NCBI GenBank assembly: GCA_934216615.1
Contig: CAKQCB010000006.1
Coordinates: forward strand, 62,001 to 126,000
Length of the DNA: 64,000 bases
Source: an uncultured Anaerolineae bacterium
GTDB taxonomy: Bacteria > Chloroflexota > Anaerolineae > Aggregatilineales > Phototrophicaceae
Reading direction: 5' to 3'
Every line of letters starts with the position of its first letter. The first letter of the stretch is position 1. Positions 17,049-26,554 of this stretch are shown piece after piece. The notes under the pieces were generated by a model, which was not told where the DNA came from, did not search any database, and saw only the letters and a program-made list of their open reading frames with translations. Made by a program: the position numbers and the translations under genes.

Positions 17049-18326
17049 ATGCGAAGTTTGACCCCACAGATGAACACGAAGCCCAAGCGTTTGATGCTCG
17101 AATTTGCAATGACTTTACTGATTGGGGTGATCCTATTTGTGGGCTTATTCACAGTCACATTCCATGCAACTGCTGCCGAATCTATCGTTCCCGACCAGTA
17201 TTTTCACCGTGAAATTGCGGAAAATATGGTACGTGAAGGCACCTTGTTAACGCCTCACTTCATTTATCATGTTTTTGTCATTGCCCTTCAGGTGCTCACC
17301 CAAAACTGGATGTTCAGCGCGTTCTTGGCGAATTTGCTGTCTCAAGCCTTTTTGGGTTGTTTGATCTATGTGCTCTTGCGCTTAAGCCTTCGCCGTTTAG
17401 GGCATGAACGCTTTCACGGCCTGTTGGGTCAGGTGATCTGTGCTTTTTTTGCGCTCGCACTGGTGATTCTCGCGCCTAACTTTCTCTTGATCGACTGGGT
17501 AGGTCTGGGGACGGAACAACCGCTCTTATTAGGATTTATCAACCCCACCGTTTACCATAACCCCACGACCGTCGTTTTACGTCCGCTCACGTTAATCCTG
17601 TATTTTTTCATTGTGACGTATGCCTTGAATACCCCACGAAGCATCAGCCTGAAACAACAACTCGGCCTGATTGTGCTTGGCTTCATTTTGACGGTCTTGT
17701 GTGGGTTAAGTAAACCGAATTACATCCTTGCCATGTTCCCGATATTGGGTCTTTGGGTGGTTTGGTCATGGTTTCGTGGGACGCGGGCTTCTTTGGGGAT
17801 TATTCTTTTGGGGGTTTTGCTACCGTCTGTGCTTTCGCTCGGGTGGCAGTTCTATTTCACCTACTTAAACCCCACCGAACAACTAGCGGGTGGCGGGATC
17901 GTCTTCGCCCCCTTCGAAGCGGTTTTAGGGTTGGCCGGCGGTTCCAGAGCGACGATGGTTTTACGGTTCTTCGTCTCGCTCTTATTCCCTCTAAGTATCT
18001 TGATATTATATTTTCAGCAGGTCAGACGCTCTAAGCCGATGGTGTTTGCATGGCTTACTTTCGGGGTCGGCTGTGCTTTGATGTACCTCTTGGCCGAATC
18101 TGGCGACAGGATGTATCACGGAAATTTCTTCTGGAGTGCCTACATCACCAATTTCATCCTCTTTTTTGCTTCCGTTCAGTTTCTTCTGGAATACTGGGTG
18201 ACGCGTCCTACCGTCGTCTCTCCACAACGAGATTGGCGCTTGATTGTGGTCATGTTATTTTTTGGCGCTCATGTCGTGCATGGCATCCTCTATATACCGA
18301 ATGTCATCACTTTCTTTAAATTTTAA
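17049..18326 (+). CDS. Polytopic membrane protein, possibly GT-C glycosyltransferase-like
   Basis: A 425-residue membrane protein with about ten hydrophobic segments and no obvious homologue that I can name. The first periplasmic loop contains IVPDQYFHREIAENMVREG, where an acidic residue after the first membrane helix resembles the GT-C glycosyltransferase layout, and the neighbour downstream is a clearer GT-C protein. The start is unsure. AGAAGG directly touches the ATG at 17049, which is too close; it sits 9 nt before an in-frame TTG at 17058, and another ATG lies at 17070. Its stop is followed at once by the next gene, so they form an operon. Confidence 0.6.
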   Translation: MRSLTPQMNTKPKRLMLEFAMTLLIGVILFVGLFTVTFHATAAESIVPDQYFHREIAENMVREGTLLTPHFIYHVFVIALQVLTQNWMFSAFLANLLSQAFLGCLIYVLLRLSLRRLGHERFHGLLGQVICAFFALALVILAPNFLLIDWVGLGTEQPLLLGFINPTVYHNPTTVVLRPLTLILYFFIVTYALNTPRSISLKQQLGLIVLGFILTVLCGLSKPNYILAMFPILGLWVVWSWFRGTRASLGIILLGVLLPSVLSLGWQFYFTYLNPTEQLAGGGIVFAPFEAVLGLAGGSRATMVLRFFVSLLFPLSILILYFQQVRRSKPMVFAWLTFGVGCALMYLLAESGDRMYHGNFFWSAYITNFILFFASVQFLLEYWVTRPTVVSPQRDWRLIVVMLFFGAHVVHGILYIPNVITFFKF

Positions 18327-18335
18327 GTGACGGTT

Positions 18336-20279
18336 ATGAATTCTACGCAGACATCCAGTTTCTCGAATACGATGGTGCTCAAGAACTTACGCCTGAAGCA
18401 TCTATGGTGGGGTGTAAGTTTGCTCTATCTCACGCTGATGGGGCATTTATTGATTTATCGCTTTGTACAAGGTCAATGCACTAGTACATCCTGTATGGCG
18501 TTAACTGTGTTACAAGTGGGGTTGGGTGTGAGCGCGCTCGGCATCACGCTGATGCTTTCAAAACCCTTCATGCAAAACCTCAGCCGTTACGCATCGAAAA
18601 TTTCACCGTCTATTTTTTTAGCGCTGGCGGGGATGAGCTTACTTGTGTTGGGTTTGAATCTGCGTCCTGAATGGGTGTATGTGCACATCAGCCTCGCCAT
18701 GAGCGGGTTTGTGTTGGCGCTTTACATCACGGTGTACGGGGTGCAACTTCCCACAATTCAAAAACCACTGCTCATCTTGTTACTTTTGATAGGCTTCGGT
18801 GCATGGGTGGGGGTTCGCGCGCTCGCTTTAGGGCAGCAGCCGAGCATCCACATCCTTGATGAGCCTTGGACGTTGAGCTGGGCTGTGAGTTATCTCAAAA
18901 CAGGACAGCCGAGCGATTGGATTTTAGGCAGTGTTTCTGGTTCCCCTTACTACTCTTTGCCCCGCTATTATGGACTGGTCGCCCTGTGGTTAGAAATTTT
19001 TGGGGTGGGGTTGTGGCAAGGACGGTTATTCTCTCTCTTTCTGACGGCTTTAGCGATCCTTTTCACCACCTTGACCGCCCGCAATCTTTTTAATAGACAA
19101 ACAGCACTCATAACTTTAGGGGGGATGTGTGCAAGTTATTTAGTATTTATCGGTTTACGTTTGCGCCATGATGTAGGTGTGACGTTTGCCATCGCCTTAA
19201 GCGTGTGGTGTTATTCGCTAACGCTAAAAAACAATAAAATCTATCTTCATGCGCTTGCTGGGCTGTGTGCTGGTTTAGGCGTTGGCGCGCACTATCACGC
19301 GTTAGGGTTGTGTGTGGCGTTAGGGATCGGTCTTTATTTTCCGCAGTATGTGAATGGATTGCGCCAAAGGAAATTGTTCCCTTCCGCGTCGATGATCGCC
19401 TTTATATTGGGCGGGATTTTAAGCGGTGGGCTTATTTTTGCAATCCAAGTGTTGCCGAACGTAGAGCAGTTTCAAACCTATCTTGCGCCTCGTTCCCCAC
19501 GAAGCCTGACGGAATTTGTCGAGTCGTTGGGGTATCACATTGGACAGATTGCTGAACATTCAAAATTAGAATTCGTCTTTGTGGTCATCGCGTTTATAGG
19601 GGCACTTTTACGACGGACGCGCATCGACATGATGCTGGCGCTTACAGTGGTGATGTCATATCTTGCGTTAGGGGCTATGGCGAGCAAGAATTACGGCCCG
19701 TTCGATTATTATTCCGTCCCTCTCACGCCGATTTTGGGGTTACTCATCGCAGGATTATGGTTTGGTCTCTCTCAAAACTTGAATAATAAGCATGTCGGCC
19801 TGCTCGCTTGTTTCTGTTTCCTCGCCCCACAATTAGGGTATACGCTCCAGCCTTCGGTGAGTCAGCTACGCAGTGATAACGTATTGCAAACACCACCTGC
19901 TGCTGCTCAATGGGTTTTGGATCATGTGCCTGTTGAAGAATCGATTTTAGGCGAACATCTGTATTTTTTGTGGTTATACGACTATCCCTTTTTGTCACCC
20001 CTCACGCCGGATTATCTTCCGCCAGATGTAAAAGCTCAGTTTGGAGGCATCGATACGCTGGATGAGCGCCTCGACGCATGGGCGATGTTAGACCCAGATG
20101 TGCTGATCTTCGATCCTAACTTGGCGACGTCCGGCTTCATGATGACGTTGTATGAAAGTGAGTTTTTAAGCACGCAGGGTTACGAACTTCAATATGAAGA
20201 TGATCGCGGGGTGAGTATTTACCGCCGTTCACCCACCGAACAGGTTGAAATGCGTTCTATGGAAGGTAGACTGAAATAG
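18336..20279 (+). CDS. GT39/ArnT-like membrane glycosyltransferase
   Basis: Integral membrane protein of 647 residues with about thirteen hydrophobic segments. After a cluster of N-terminal membrane helices, a loop carries the ILDEPWTLSWAVSYLKTG segment, whose Asp-Glu pair matches the catalytic DE of the GT39 family (protein O-mannosyltransferase and ArnT types that use polyprenyl-phosphate sugars), followed by YYSLPRYYGLVALWLEIFG. The C-terminal soluble part (about 525-630) faces outside. The start could also be a GTG at 18327 directly after the previous stop. It would add sugar to a lipid or exported protein, perhaps with the upstream membrane protein; donor and acceptor are unknown. Confidence 0.7.
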   Translation: MNSTQTSSFSNTMVLKNLRLKHLWWGVSLLYLTLMGHLLIYRFVQGQCTSTSCMALTVLQVGLGVSALGITLMLSKPFMQNLSRYASKISPSIFLALAGMSLLVLGLNLRPEWVYVHISLAMSGFVLALYITVYGVQLPTIQKPLLILLLLIGFGAWVGVRALALGQQPSIHILDEPWTLSWAVSYLKTGQPSDWILGSVSGSPYYSLPRYYGLVALWLEIFGVGLWQGRLFSLFLTALAILFTTLTARNLFNRQTALITLGGMCASYLVFIGLRLRHDVGVTFAIALSVWCYSLTLKNNKIYLHALAGLCAGLGVGAHYHALGLCVALGIGLYFPQYVNGLRQRKLFPSASMIAFILGGILSGGLIFAIQVLPNVEQFQTYLAPRSPRSLTEFVESLGYHIGQIAEHSKLEFVFVVIAFIGALLRRTRIDMMLALTVVMSYLALGAMASKNYGPFDYYSVPLTPILGLLIAGLWFGLSQNLNNKHVGLLACFCFLAPQLGYTLQPSVSQLRSDNVLQTPPAAAQWVLDHVPVEESILGEHLYFLWLYDYPFLSPLTPDYLPPDVKAQFGGIDTLDERLDAWAMLDPDVLIFDPNLATSGFMMTLYESEFLSTQGYELQYEDDRGVSIYRRSPTEQVEMRSMEGRLK

Positions 20280-20301
20280 AGAACCGAAAGGGATACAAAT
20301 C

Positions 20302-21297
20302 ATGATCAAATTACGAAGATTAAGATATACTGCGCTGGCAAGTTCGGTAATGCTGATAATGCATTGTTTTTCTGTGACGGCACAAGATGTCCCTGAAGTG
20401 TTTACGCCTCTACCGTTCGAAATGCGCACCGATCCTGTTTTACAGGTCGCCTCTTATTACAACGCCTTGAACCTTGCTGATTATGAGCGTGCTTATAGTT
20501 ACTGGGAAACCCCGCCAGACGACGCAAGTTTTGAAACGTTCAGCGCCGGCTTTGCCGACACAATCTATATCAGTGGGTTGACGCGCCTGCCTGTATACAC
20601 CGATGCGGGTGCAGGAAATATTTTTGCCAGCGTCCCCGTCTTATTGACCAGCGTCCATGCGGATAATTCGCGTAATTATTTTGCAGGGTGCATCACAACG
20701 CATAAAGTCAATGTCCCTGAAGGGGATGCGACGGAACCCGATCCGAATTGGCGTTTGCGCAGTGCGGAAATCGCGCCTGTGGAGACGTTTGATATCGCTC
20801 ACTTGGATGGGTTATGCGAGCAGATGGGAACACTCGCTGACTTTCCCGAAAATCATACGTCACCTATCAACTTGCTGACCTCGTATTATGGGGCGGTGGC
20901 TTCGGGTATCGCGCCTGCTGATCTAAGCACATATTGGAGTGATCCTACCTTCAGCGCGGATTTAGAGCCGTATATCCAAAATTTCAACACGCCTGACCTT
21001 GAAGTGACTGTGCGTTTAGACCTCATCAGCGCGCAAGATGTGGAAACTTCGATGGTCGCACTTCCCGCGCTTGTAGAAGGCGCAATTGAACTTGAGGGAC
21101 AAACTGGGGTAGGGTCTTATGGCGGATGTTATTACGTCGTCATGACTGACAGCCTTGCGACCAGTGATGTTTCTGAATGGGTCTTCGTGAATGCGTATCT
21201 GTCTTCCATTGAGGAGCAGATCGCCAATGGGCCAGACATCACCAGCCCCAATGATATGCCTTTAGGCTTTTTACAAGATGCCTGCGCGATGGGCTAA
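20302..21297 (+). CDS. Secreted protein with a duplicated domain
   Basis: Exported protein of 331 residues; AAAGGGA precedes the ATG. The signal peptide runs to about VTAQ at 28. The mature part seems to hold two copies of one domain of about 120 residues: the first starts VLQVASYYNALNLADYERAYSYW, the second INLLTSYYGAVASGIAPADLSTYW, and each continues with a strand ending in a GC-containing turn (YFAGC, YGGCYY). The pattern recalls NTF2-like domains found in lipoproteins, which is a guess. It closes the membrane-protein operon and converges with the HEAT-repeat gene, only 3 nt apart, with no terminator between. Confidence 0.6.
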   Translation: MIKLRRLRYTALASSVMLIMHCFSVTAQDVPEVFTPLPFEMRTDPVLQVASYYNALNLADYERAYSYWETPPDDASFETFSAGFADTIYISGLTRLPVYTDAGAGNIFASVPVLLTSVHADNSRNYFAGCITTHKVNVPEGDATEPDPNWRLRSAEIAPVETFDIAHLDGLCEQMGTLADFPENHTSPINLLTSYYGAVASGIAPADLSTYWSDPTFSADLEPYIQNFNTPDLEVTVRLDLISAQDVETSMVALPALVEGAIELEGQTGVGSYGGCYYVVMTDSLATSDVSEWVFVNAYLSSIEEQIANGPDITSPNDMPLGFLQDACAMG

Positions 21298-21300
21298 ACG

Positions 21301-22380
21301 TTAATTAGCCTTGCGTGACAGCGCGGCTTCAACCGCTTTTTGTATCTTCTCATCTTGATGATTTTTTAAAGCCATCAGCGCGGGTTCTACTCTAGGATCG
21401 GCGCTGGTGGCTAACCCCTCAATAACGTGGATCAGCAGGTCAGGGTTCGGCTCATTCAACAGGGCGATTAACGTTTCCAGCGCATCACTTTCATACGTTG
21501 GCAAGAGCGAAAGTGCCGCGCCGAGGCGGATGAGCGCTTCTTCGTGCGAGAGATCAGCGACAAGGACTTGACGCGCTTTTTCGCGTAGGGGTGTGCCTAA
21601 ACGGATGAGCATTTCAGCCGCGCTTTGATGCACGCCCCAATCTGCGTCGGTGAGCATCTTTTCGAGGTGTTGGATCAACCGTGCGGTGAGGAAACTTCCC
21701 CCTAATGTGCCGAGCGCCCGTACACACGCTTCTTTGACAGCGGGATCATCGTCGCTGAGCTGAGCGATGAGCGGTTCAACTGCGCGCGCATCTTGAAATT
21801 CGCCCAATGCAGAGGCCGACGCTTGTCGTATCGTCGATGCACGTAGGGGATCAGCCAGCACGTCGCTCAACGCGGGGATGGCATCACTCGCCTTCAGTCT
21901 CGCCAAGATGAGCGCGCTGAAGGCCGCTTGCTGATCGTGACCCTCTTGTTTCAACGCATGGATTAACGGGCGATGGACGACAGCATCAAACTTGGTTAAG
22001 GCGCGGGCAGTTTCCCATACACGTTCCAAATCAGGATGTTCGAGCTGTTCGATCAAGGGTTGAATCGCACGTACATCGCCTAATTCCCCTAAGCAGAACG
22101 TCGCGCCCGTGACTGCGCCCCAATGAGATGCCTCTAAAAGCTGAACCAAGGGCATGACCGCGATAGACCCCAAGCGGACGAATGCTTCTTCTGCAAAATC
22201 AAAGGCAAGCGGGCTGGCCTCATAATCCGCTTCGTTTTCGTACCGATAAAAGACTTGGATCAAGTGTGGGATTGCCGCTTCTTGCGCTTCTGCAAGAAAA
22301 AGTATGGCGCGTTCGGCCGTGGTCGGTTCGCTCAACGCGACGATTGCGGCGCGTAAAGAAGCGTCAGTATAAGCAGTCAT
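21301..22380 (-). CDS. HEAT-repeat protein
   Basis: Soluble all-helical repeat protein of 359 residues, probably a scaffold for protein contacts. At least eight HEAT-like or PBS-lyase-type repeats are visible, for example VMPLVQLLEASHWGAVTGATFCLGELGD, split here only for naming, DARAVEPLIAQLSDDDPAVKEACVRALG and DADWGVHQSAAEMLIRLG. No catalytic domain is attached. The ATG at 22380 overlaps the glycerate kinase stop by 4 nt (ATGA), so the two are translationally coupled; another ATG lies 12 nt upstream. The coupling suggests a shared role or expression control, but none is known. Confidence 0.8.
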   Translation of the reverse strand: MTAYTDASLRAAIVALSEPTTAERAILFLAEAQEAAIPHLIQVFYRYENEADYEASPLAFDFAEEAFVRLGSIAVMPLVQLLEASHWGAVTGATFCLGELGDVRAIQPLIEQLEHPDLERVWETARALTKFDAVVHRPLIHALKQEGHDQQAAFSALILARLKASDAIPALSDVLADPLRASTIRQASASALGEFQDARAVEPLIAQLSDDDPAVKEACVRALGTLGGSFLTARLIQHLEKMLTDADWGVHQSAAEMLIRLGTPLREKARQVLVADLSHEEALIRLGAALSLLPTYESDALETLIALLNEPNPDLLIHVIEGLATSADPRVEPALMALKNHQDEKIQKAVEAALSRKAN

Positions 22381-23540
22381 GAGGGTTGCCATCCAATTTG
22401 GAGCAGATAACCAGTACGTAATGCAGCATTTTCAAGCAGGATTTCGGCATTTTCGAGAGCTTCTTGTAAAGCCATGGGGCGGGATGTGATCGGGATTACG
22501 GCGGCGATTCCCGCACCATGGAGGACGCTTTCATCTCCTTGAAGCCCGCCGACAAAGACAATGGTTGGCACATGTTCCCGTTGTGCGCGCCGTGCGATGC
22601 CTATCGGCCCTTTGCCGTCGATGGTCTGTTCATCAATGCGACCTTCGCTTGTGATGACCAAGTCCGCATCCAACAGATGGTGATCAAAGCCTGCCGTGTC
22701 TAAGACCAGATCAATTCCCGATTCAATATGTCCCTCGAGGTACGCCATCAACCCCGCCGCGAACGCCCCCGCAGCCCCGCCACCTTGTATATGACGTACA
22801 TCGCGCTGATGTTGGGTATGCGTCAAGTCAAAAAAGTGACTGAGATTGTGCTCTAACACGGCGACTTGTTCGGGCGTGGCGCCTTTTTGTGGGCCAAAAA
22901 CTGCCGCTGCGCCTTTCGGCCCTAAAGTGGGATTTTCCACATCTGAGGCGATGATGATCTCTACATGATGCCAACGCGGGTCTAAACCAGACGCATCAAT
23001 AGTGACGATCTGCTCTAAGAACCCGCCCCCTCTAGGGATAGGATGCCCTTGTGCGTCCAGCAATTGGATGCCGAGCGCTTGTAAACATCCCGCCCCGCCA
23101 TCGACGGTCGCGCTTCCACCTAACCCGATGATGAGCCGTTCGATGCCATGTTCAAGCGCCGCCTGCATCAATTGCCCTGTGCCGTAGGTGGAAGCACGTA
23201 ACGGATCAAATTCTTCGGGGGTGAGCAGTTCCAAACCTGACGCCAACGCCATTTCGATCACGGCGGTTTTACGGTTTTTAATAAGACCATACGCCGCCTT
23301 GATGGGGCGGCCTAACGGGTTGTCTACGCTGATTTCGATGCGTTCAGAATCGGCGCTGTTGCTGAGGAAAATGTCGAGCGTGCCATTTCCACCGTCGGCG
23401 GTGGGCATGACGATATAATGGGCATACAAGCCCGAACGCATCAAACCGCGTCGAATGGCTTTTGCGGCTTGTGGAGCGCTTAAACTTTGCTTGAACGCCC
23501 CCGCTGCGATTACAATCTTTTTTTGAGAATGATTTTGCAT
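22377..23540 (-). CDS. glxK: Glycerate kinase (GlxK/GarK family)
   Basis: Phosphorylates D-glycerate with ATP, feeding it into lower glycolysis. The protein from the ATG at 23540 has 387 residues, the family's usual length, opening with KKIVIAAGAFKQSLSAPQAAKAI. Family landmarks are MPTADGGNGT, GLGGSATVDGGAGCLQALG, GAAGAFAAGL and the Ser-Glu-Gly-Arg-Ile-Asp motif near the C-terminus. The open frame reaches 29 codons further upstream, but that part has no family similarity and would overlap the divergent aldolase promoter. I cannot tell whether the product is 2- or 3-phosphoglycerate; the family is mostly 2-phosphoglycerate-forming. It is coupled to the HEAT-repeat gene. Confidence 0.9.
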   Translation of the reverse strand: MQNHSQKKIVIAAGAFKQSLSAPQAAKAIRRGLMRSGLYAHYIVMPTADGGNGTLDIFLSNSADSERIEISVDNPLGRPIKAAYGLIKNRKTAVIEMALASGLELLTPEEFDPLRASTYGTGQLMQAALEHGIERLIIGLGGSATVDGGAGCLQALGIQLLDAQGHPIPRGGGFLEQIVTIDASGLDPRWHHVEIIIASDVENPTLGPKGAAAVFGPQKGATPEQVAVLEHNLSHFFDLTHTQHQRDVRHIQGGGAAGAFAAGLMAYLEGHIESGIDLVLDTAGFDHHLLDADLVITSEGRIDEQTIDGKGPIGIARRAQREHVPTIVFVGGLQGDESVLHGAGIAAVIPITSRPMALQEALENAEILLENAALRTGYLLQIGWQPS

Positions 23541-23621
23541 CGTTTTCAACGGTTTATTTTGTGAAGGTTGAATCAGTTTATCATCCCTGCTATTGGATGG
23601 TTCTGCAAGGATAAAAACATC

Positions 23622-24281
23622 ATGCACATGGATACAGCGTATTCGATGATCGAAGCGACCTCATTTCTGGCGGGGATGCGGGGCGACTTTCCACCTAAAA
23701 CAGCGCTCCAAATCGCAGAGGTCATGATGACCGAAGGCATCCCGATTTTTGAGTTCACGATGAATTCAGTCGAGCCAATCGAAGCCATGAAAGCGGTGAA
23801 AAAAGAATATGGCGATGAGGCTTGTGTCGGCATGGGCACCGTACTCAATACTGAACAAGCTGCGCGTGTGATCGACGCGGGCGCGGATATGATTATCGCA
23901 CCGTCGTTTAACCCTGACGTGGTGAATAGGGCGCACGAAGCGGGCATTTTGGCCGTCCCGGGGGTGTTGACCCCAACTGAGATTGTCAACGCGTGGGATT
24001 TGGGCGTGAAAATCCTGAAGATTTTCCCGATTGGTTCGTTAGGTTTAGGCTATTTTAAGTCGGTGCGTGGCCCGTTGGATCATGTCAAATTTATGTGTAA
24101 CGGGGGCATGACGGACGAAAATTCAGCCGACTTTTTACGGGCTGGCGCGGTCTGTTGTGGCATGGCAAACTGGCTTACGGGCGACGGACACACGTCCTTA
24201 GATGTCTTGCGTGGGCGTGCGCGTAAGCTCAAATCAATTGCGGATGAAGTACGGACTGGGAAAAAGGCGCAGAGAATATAA
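23622..24281 (+). CDS. KDPG/KHG-type aldolase
   Basis: Class I aldolase of the Eda family, splitting 2-keto-3-deoxy-6-phosphogluconate or a related 2-keto-3-deoxy acid to pyruvate and an aldehyde. From the ATG at 23622 (AAGGA 10 nt upstream) it has 219 residues. Glu44 in FEFTMNS and the Schiff-base Lys133 in KILKIFPIG are in place, as are the phosphate-loop-like GTVLNTEQA and GGMTDENSADFL. It diverges from glycerate kinase 81 nt away, suggesting one sugar-acid pathway in which aldehyde released by the aldolase could end as glycerate. The true substrate is not visible in the sequence. Confidence 0.88.
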   Translation: MHMDTAYSMIEATSFLAGMRGDFPPKTALQIAEVMMTEGIPIFEFTMNSVEPIEAMKAVKKEYGDEACVGMGTVLNTEQAARVIDAGADMIIAPSFNPDVVNRAHEAGILAVPGVLTPTEIVNAWDLGVKILKIFPIGSLGLGYFKSVRGPLDHVKFMCNGGMTDENSADFLRAGAVCCGMANWLTGDGHTSLDVLRGRARKLKSIADEVRTGKKAQRI

Positions 24282-24284
24282 CCT

Positions 24285-25457
24285 ATGTTAAAACGGATAG
24301 GGTGGTTCAGCATTTGGATGATGCTCTTGGCGGGCTGTAGTGGCGGGGCAGTGGTGTTTGCGCCCACGCCGATGCCCGCTGGACTTGTCTCTGCGTTGTA
24401 TACCCATCCATCCGGAACATTTACATTGTCCGCCCCTAGCACATGGTCGGTATTTGAAATGAATACCACCGTGCTGTCATCGGCATCCTTTTCCGCGCCG
24501 AATGCTGATGAACCCGCGCTCTTATTTGCGGTGATTCGTCTGCCTCAACCCTTGGATTCAAGCGCGTTCGCCCAGTTGATCGACCGTTATCAATCGACGA
24601 TTCGCCCCGACACGTCGATGTATGTTGAACAAAGTCGCGAGGCGTTGGGTGATGGATCATGGCGTTTTACAGGCATCCGTCATGTGTCGGGCAGTGTGAC
24701 CCAACCCGTGAATACGTTCATCTTGTATTCGGGTGATTATGTTGGCGTGGTCGAGGCGCTTTTGCCTTCTGACCCCGTCCAAATCGAACAGTACACGCGC
24801 ATCATAAACAGCTTTCAAATCATCCCATCAGACACCCTGCAACCCAGTAACGAAGCGACGTTGGCCTTTGCCAAGACGATGGAATTGGGCTTGTTACACG
24901 TCGCACACTGGCAAACCGCAGACGGTATCTTTTACATCACGGGGGAAGTGGCGAACTACAGCGCCCAAACCCTGTTGAGCATCCCTGTCAGCGTTAGTTT
25001 GAAAAGCCTCGACGGGCAGGGGATTGGCGGGGCAACTGATGTTACAATGGGATGGGGCATACCGCCGGGTGGCTTTGCGCCTTTCAGTTTACGTTTTGGT
25101 GAAGGCCAGCCCGCCGCGGCCAGTCAATTCCGCATCACATTAGGCGGTGACGAGTGGCCCGCTGAAAGCGGCGAGGTCGTCGGCACTGACCGTCTCGATT
25201 GGACTGACGAATTTTCCTTTGAAGCGGGGCAGTTGATCGTGCGCGGGACGGTGCAGAACATCAGTGATGTCCCTGTGAACGATGTCCGCGCTACGCTGAC
25301 GGTATTCGATAACGCTCAAAATGTGATCGGCGCAGGTTTCATCGACGTTAACCCGCCGACATTAGCCCCTCAAGCAGCCGGGGAATACCAAATCATCTTG
25401 AATGATCTTGGTGGCACCCCTGCGAATTACATCCTGAATGTACAAGGGCTTCCCTAA
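24285..25457 (+). CDS. Lipoprotein with FxLYD-like domains
   Basis: Exported lipoprotein of 390 residues; the signal peptide ends in a perfect lipobox LAGC with Cys18. The N-terminal mature domain (about 40-180) begins THPSGTFTLSAPSTWSV, a pattern seen in PsbP-like domains. Two tandem beta domains follow (about 195-285 and 295-390), with VANYSAQTL and VQNISDVPVNDVRATLTVFD, the typical FxLYD pattern of Chloroflexi and Firmicutes surface proteins. The ATG lies 3 nt after the aldolase stop, so it is co-transcribed with it. A sugar-acid sensing or binding role is only a guess. Confidence 0.75.
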   Translation: MLKRIGWFSIWMMLLAGCSGGAVVFAPTPMPAGLVSALYTHPSGTFTLSAPSTWSVFEMNTTVLSSASFSAPNADEPALLFAVIRLPQPLDSSAFAQLIDRYQSTIRPDTSMYVEQSREALGDGSWRFTGIRHVSGSVTQPVNTFILYSGDYVGVVEALLPSDPVQIEQYTRIINSFQIIPSDTLQPSNEATLAFAKTMELGLLHVAHWQTADGIFYITGEVANYSAQTLLSIPVSVSLKSLDGQGIGGATDVTMGWGIPPGGFAPFSLRFGEGQPAAASQFRITLGGDEWPAESGEVVGTDRLDWTDEFSFEAGQLIVRGTVQNISDVPVNDVRATLTVFDNAQNVIGAGFIDVNPPTLAPQAAGEYQIILNDLGGTPANYILNVQGLP

Positions 25458-25627
25458 GTGCACAAGTATTGGTGAAAAGTACCAAACTTTGCTGTACAGA
25501 ATGCTCTATTGAGAGAAAAACCTCACCTTGTGAATGCACGAATTGGGTTCACAGTGTGCAAGTTGACCTGTAATATTTAGGGTGCTTCAGAAATCCGATT
25601 CTATAAAAAGTAAGGATACGGCAGACT

Positions 25628-26491
25628 GTGGTAGAGACCAACCGTTGGGCAAGTTTTGATTTGATTTTTTTCGACTGTGACAGCACCCTTTCCACCATTG
25701 AAGGGATTGATGAGCTGGCGCGGTTTAAAGGGAAAGAATGGCGCGTGAGCGTCCTCACTCAAAAAGCGATGGACGGTGAATTAGATTTGAGTGAAGTGTA
25801 TGGCAAACGCTTACAGGCGATCCGCCCCACACGCGGACAGCTCAAAGAGATTGAAGAACAGTATTGGGAAAACCTCGTTCCGAATGCGCATGAAGTGATC
25901 CGCGCTTTACATTTCATTCGCAAACAAGTCTTCATCATCAGCGGTGGGTTGGCCGAACCTGTGCGGGGCTTTGGCAAGCGTTTAGGCGTACCTGCCGCCA
26001 ACATCCGTGCGGTGGAACTGGAATACAACGAACTTTCAGGCAGTTGGTGGCATTACTATTCGCCGGACTTGCGCGAACAACAAACCTACTTGGATTATGA
26101 CGACGGCCCTTTGACAGTTTCCAGTGGAAAACTGCAAATCGTGCGCGAGCTGATTCAGGGAAAACACGGGCGTAAAATCATGATTGGTGATGGTGCGAGC
26201 GACCTCGCCCCCCGTCCGCTGGTGGATATGGTGGTGGGGTTTGGTGGGGTGGTGGCGCGTAAAAAAGTACGCGAAGAAGCCGACATCTTCATCACCGTGA
26301 ACGACTTAGCGCCGATGCTTCCCATCGCCACCGGTTTGAGCGGTTATGCGCGGGTGATTGGCACCGAACACCAAGCGGTGTTTGATTGGGGGATTCGGCT
26401 GGCTCTGGATACCGAAAACGTCACTTTTAAAGATGCCGAACATCAAAAAGTGTTCTACCACGCTTTTGAACCACTTTTAACAGCCAAGTAG
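25628..26491 (+). CDS. serB: Phosphoserine phosphatase-like HAD hydrolase
   Basis: HAD-superfamily phosphatase of 287 residues. GTG start with AAGGA 11 nt upstream. Motif I is FFDCDSTLSTIEG with nucleophile Asp16 and acid/base Asp18; the Ser-Thr after it and the helical cap that follows match SerB. Motif II is IISGG, and the metal motif GDGASD lies at 187-192. A C-terminal extension of about 70 residues goes beyond the usual SerB length. With serA less than 1 kb downstream, the last step of serine synthesis (phosphoserine to serine) is the likely role. The extension and broad HAD specificity leave room for another phosphoester substrate. Confidence 0.78.
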   Translation: MVETNRWASFDLIFFDCDSTLSTIEGIDELARFKGKEWRVSVLTQKAMDGELDLSEVYGKRLQAIRPTRGQLKEIEEQYWENLVPNAHEVIRALHFIRKQVFIISGGLAEPVRGFGKRLGVPAANIRAVELEYNELSGSWWHYYSPDLREQQTYLDYDDGPLTVSSGKLQIVRELIQGKHGRKIMIGDGASDLAPRPLVDMVVGFGGVVARKKVREEADIFITVNDLAPMLPIATGLSGYARVIGTEHQAVFDWGIRLALDTENVTFKDAEHQKVFYHAFEPLLTAK

Positions 26492-26554
26492 CATTTCACT
26501 ATCTTTTATGTAAACTGCTGGCATAGAGTGGAGACATCATCAAGGAGTATTCTG

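Noticed and set aside
23541..23627. Longer N-terminus of glycerate kinase
   Set aside because: The 29 extra residues are not part of the family and would overlap the divergent aldolase promoter.
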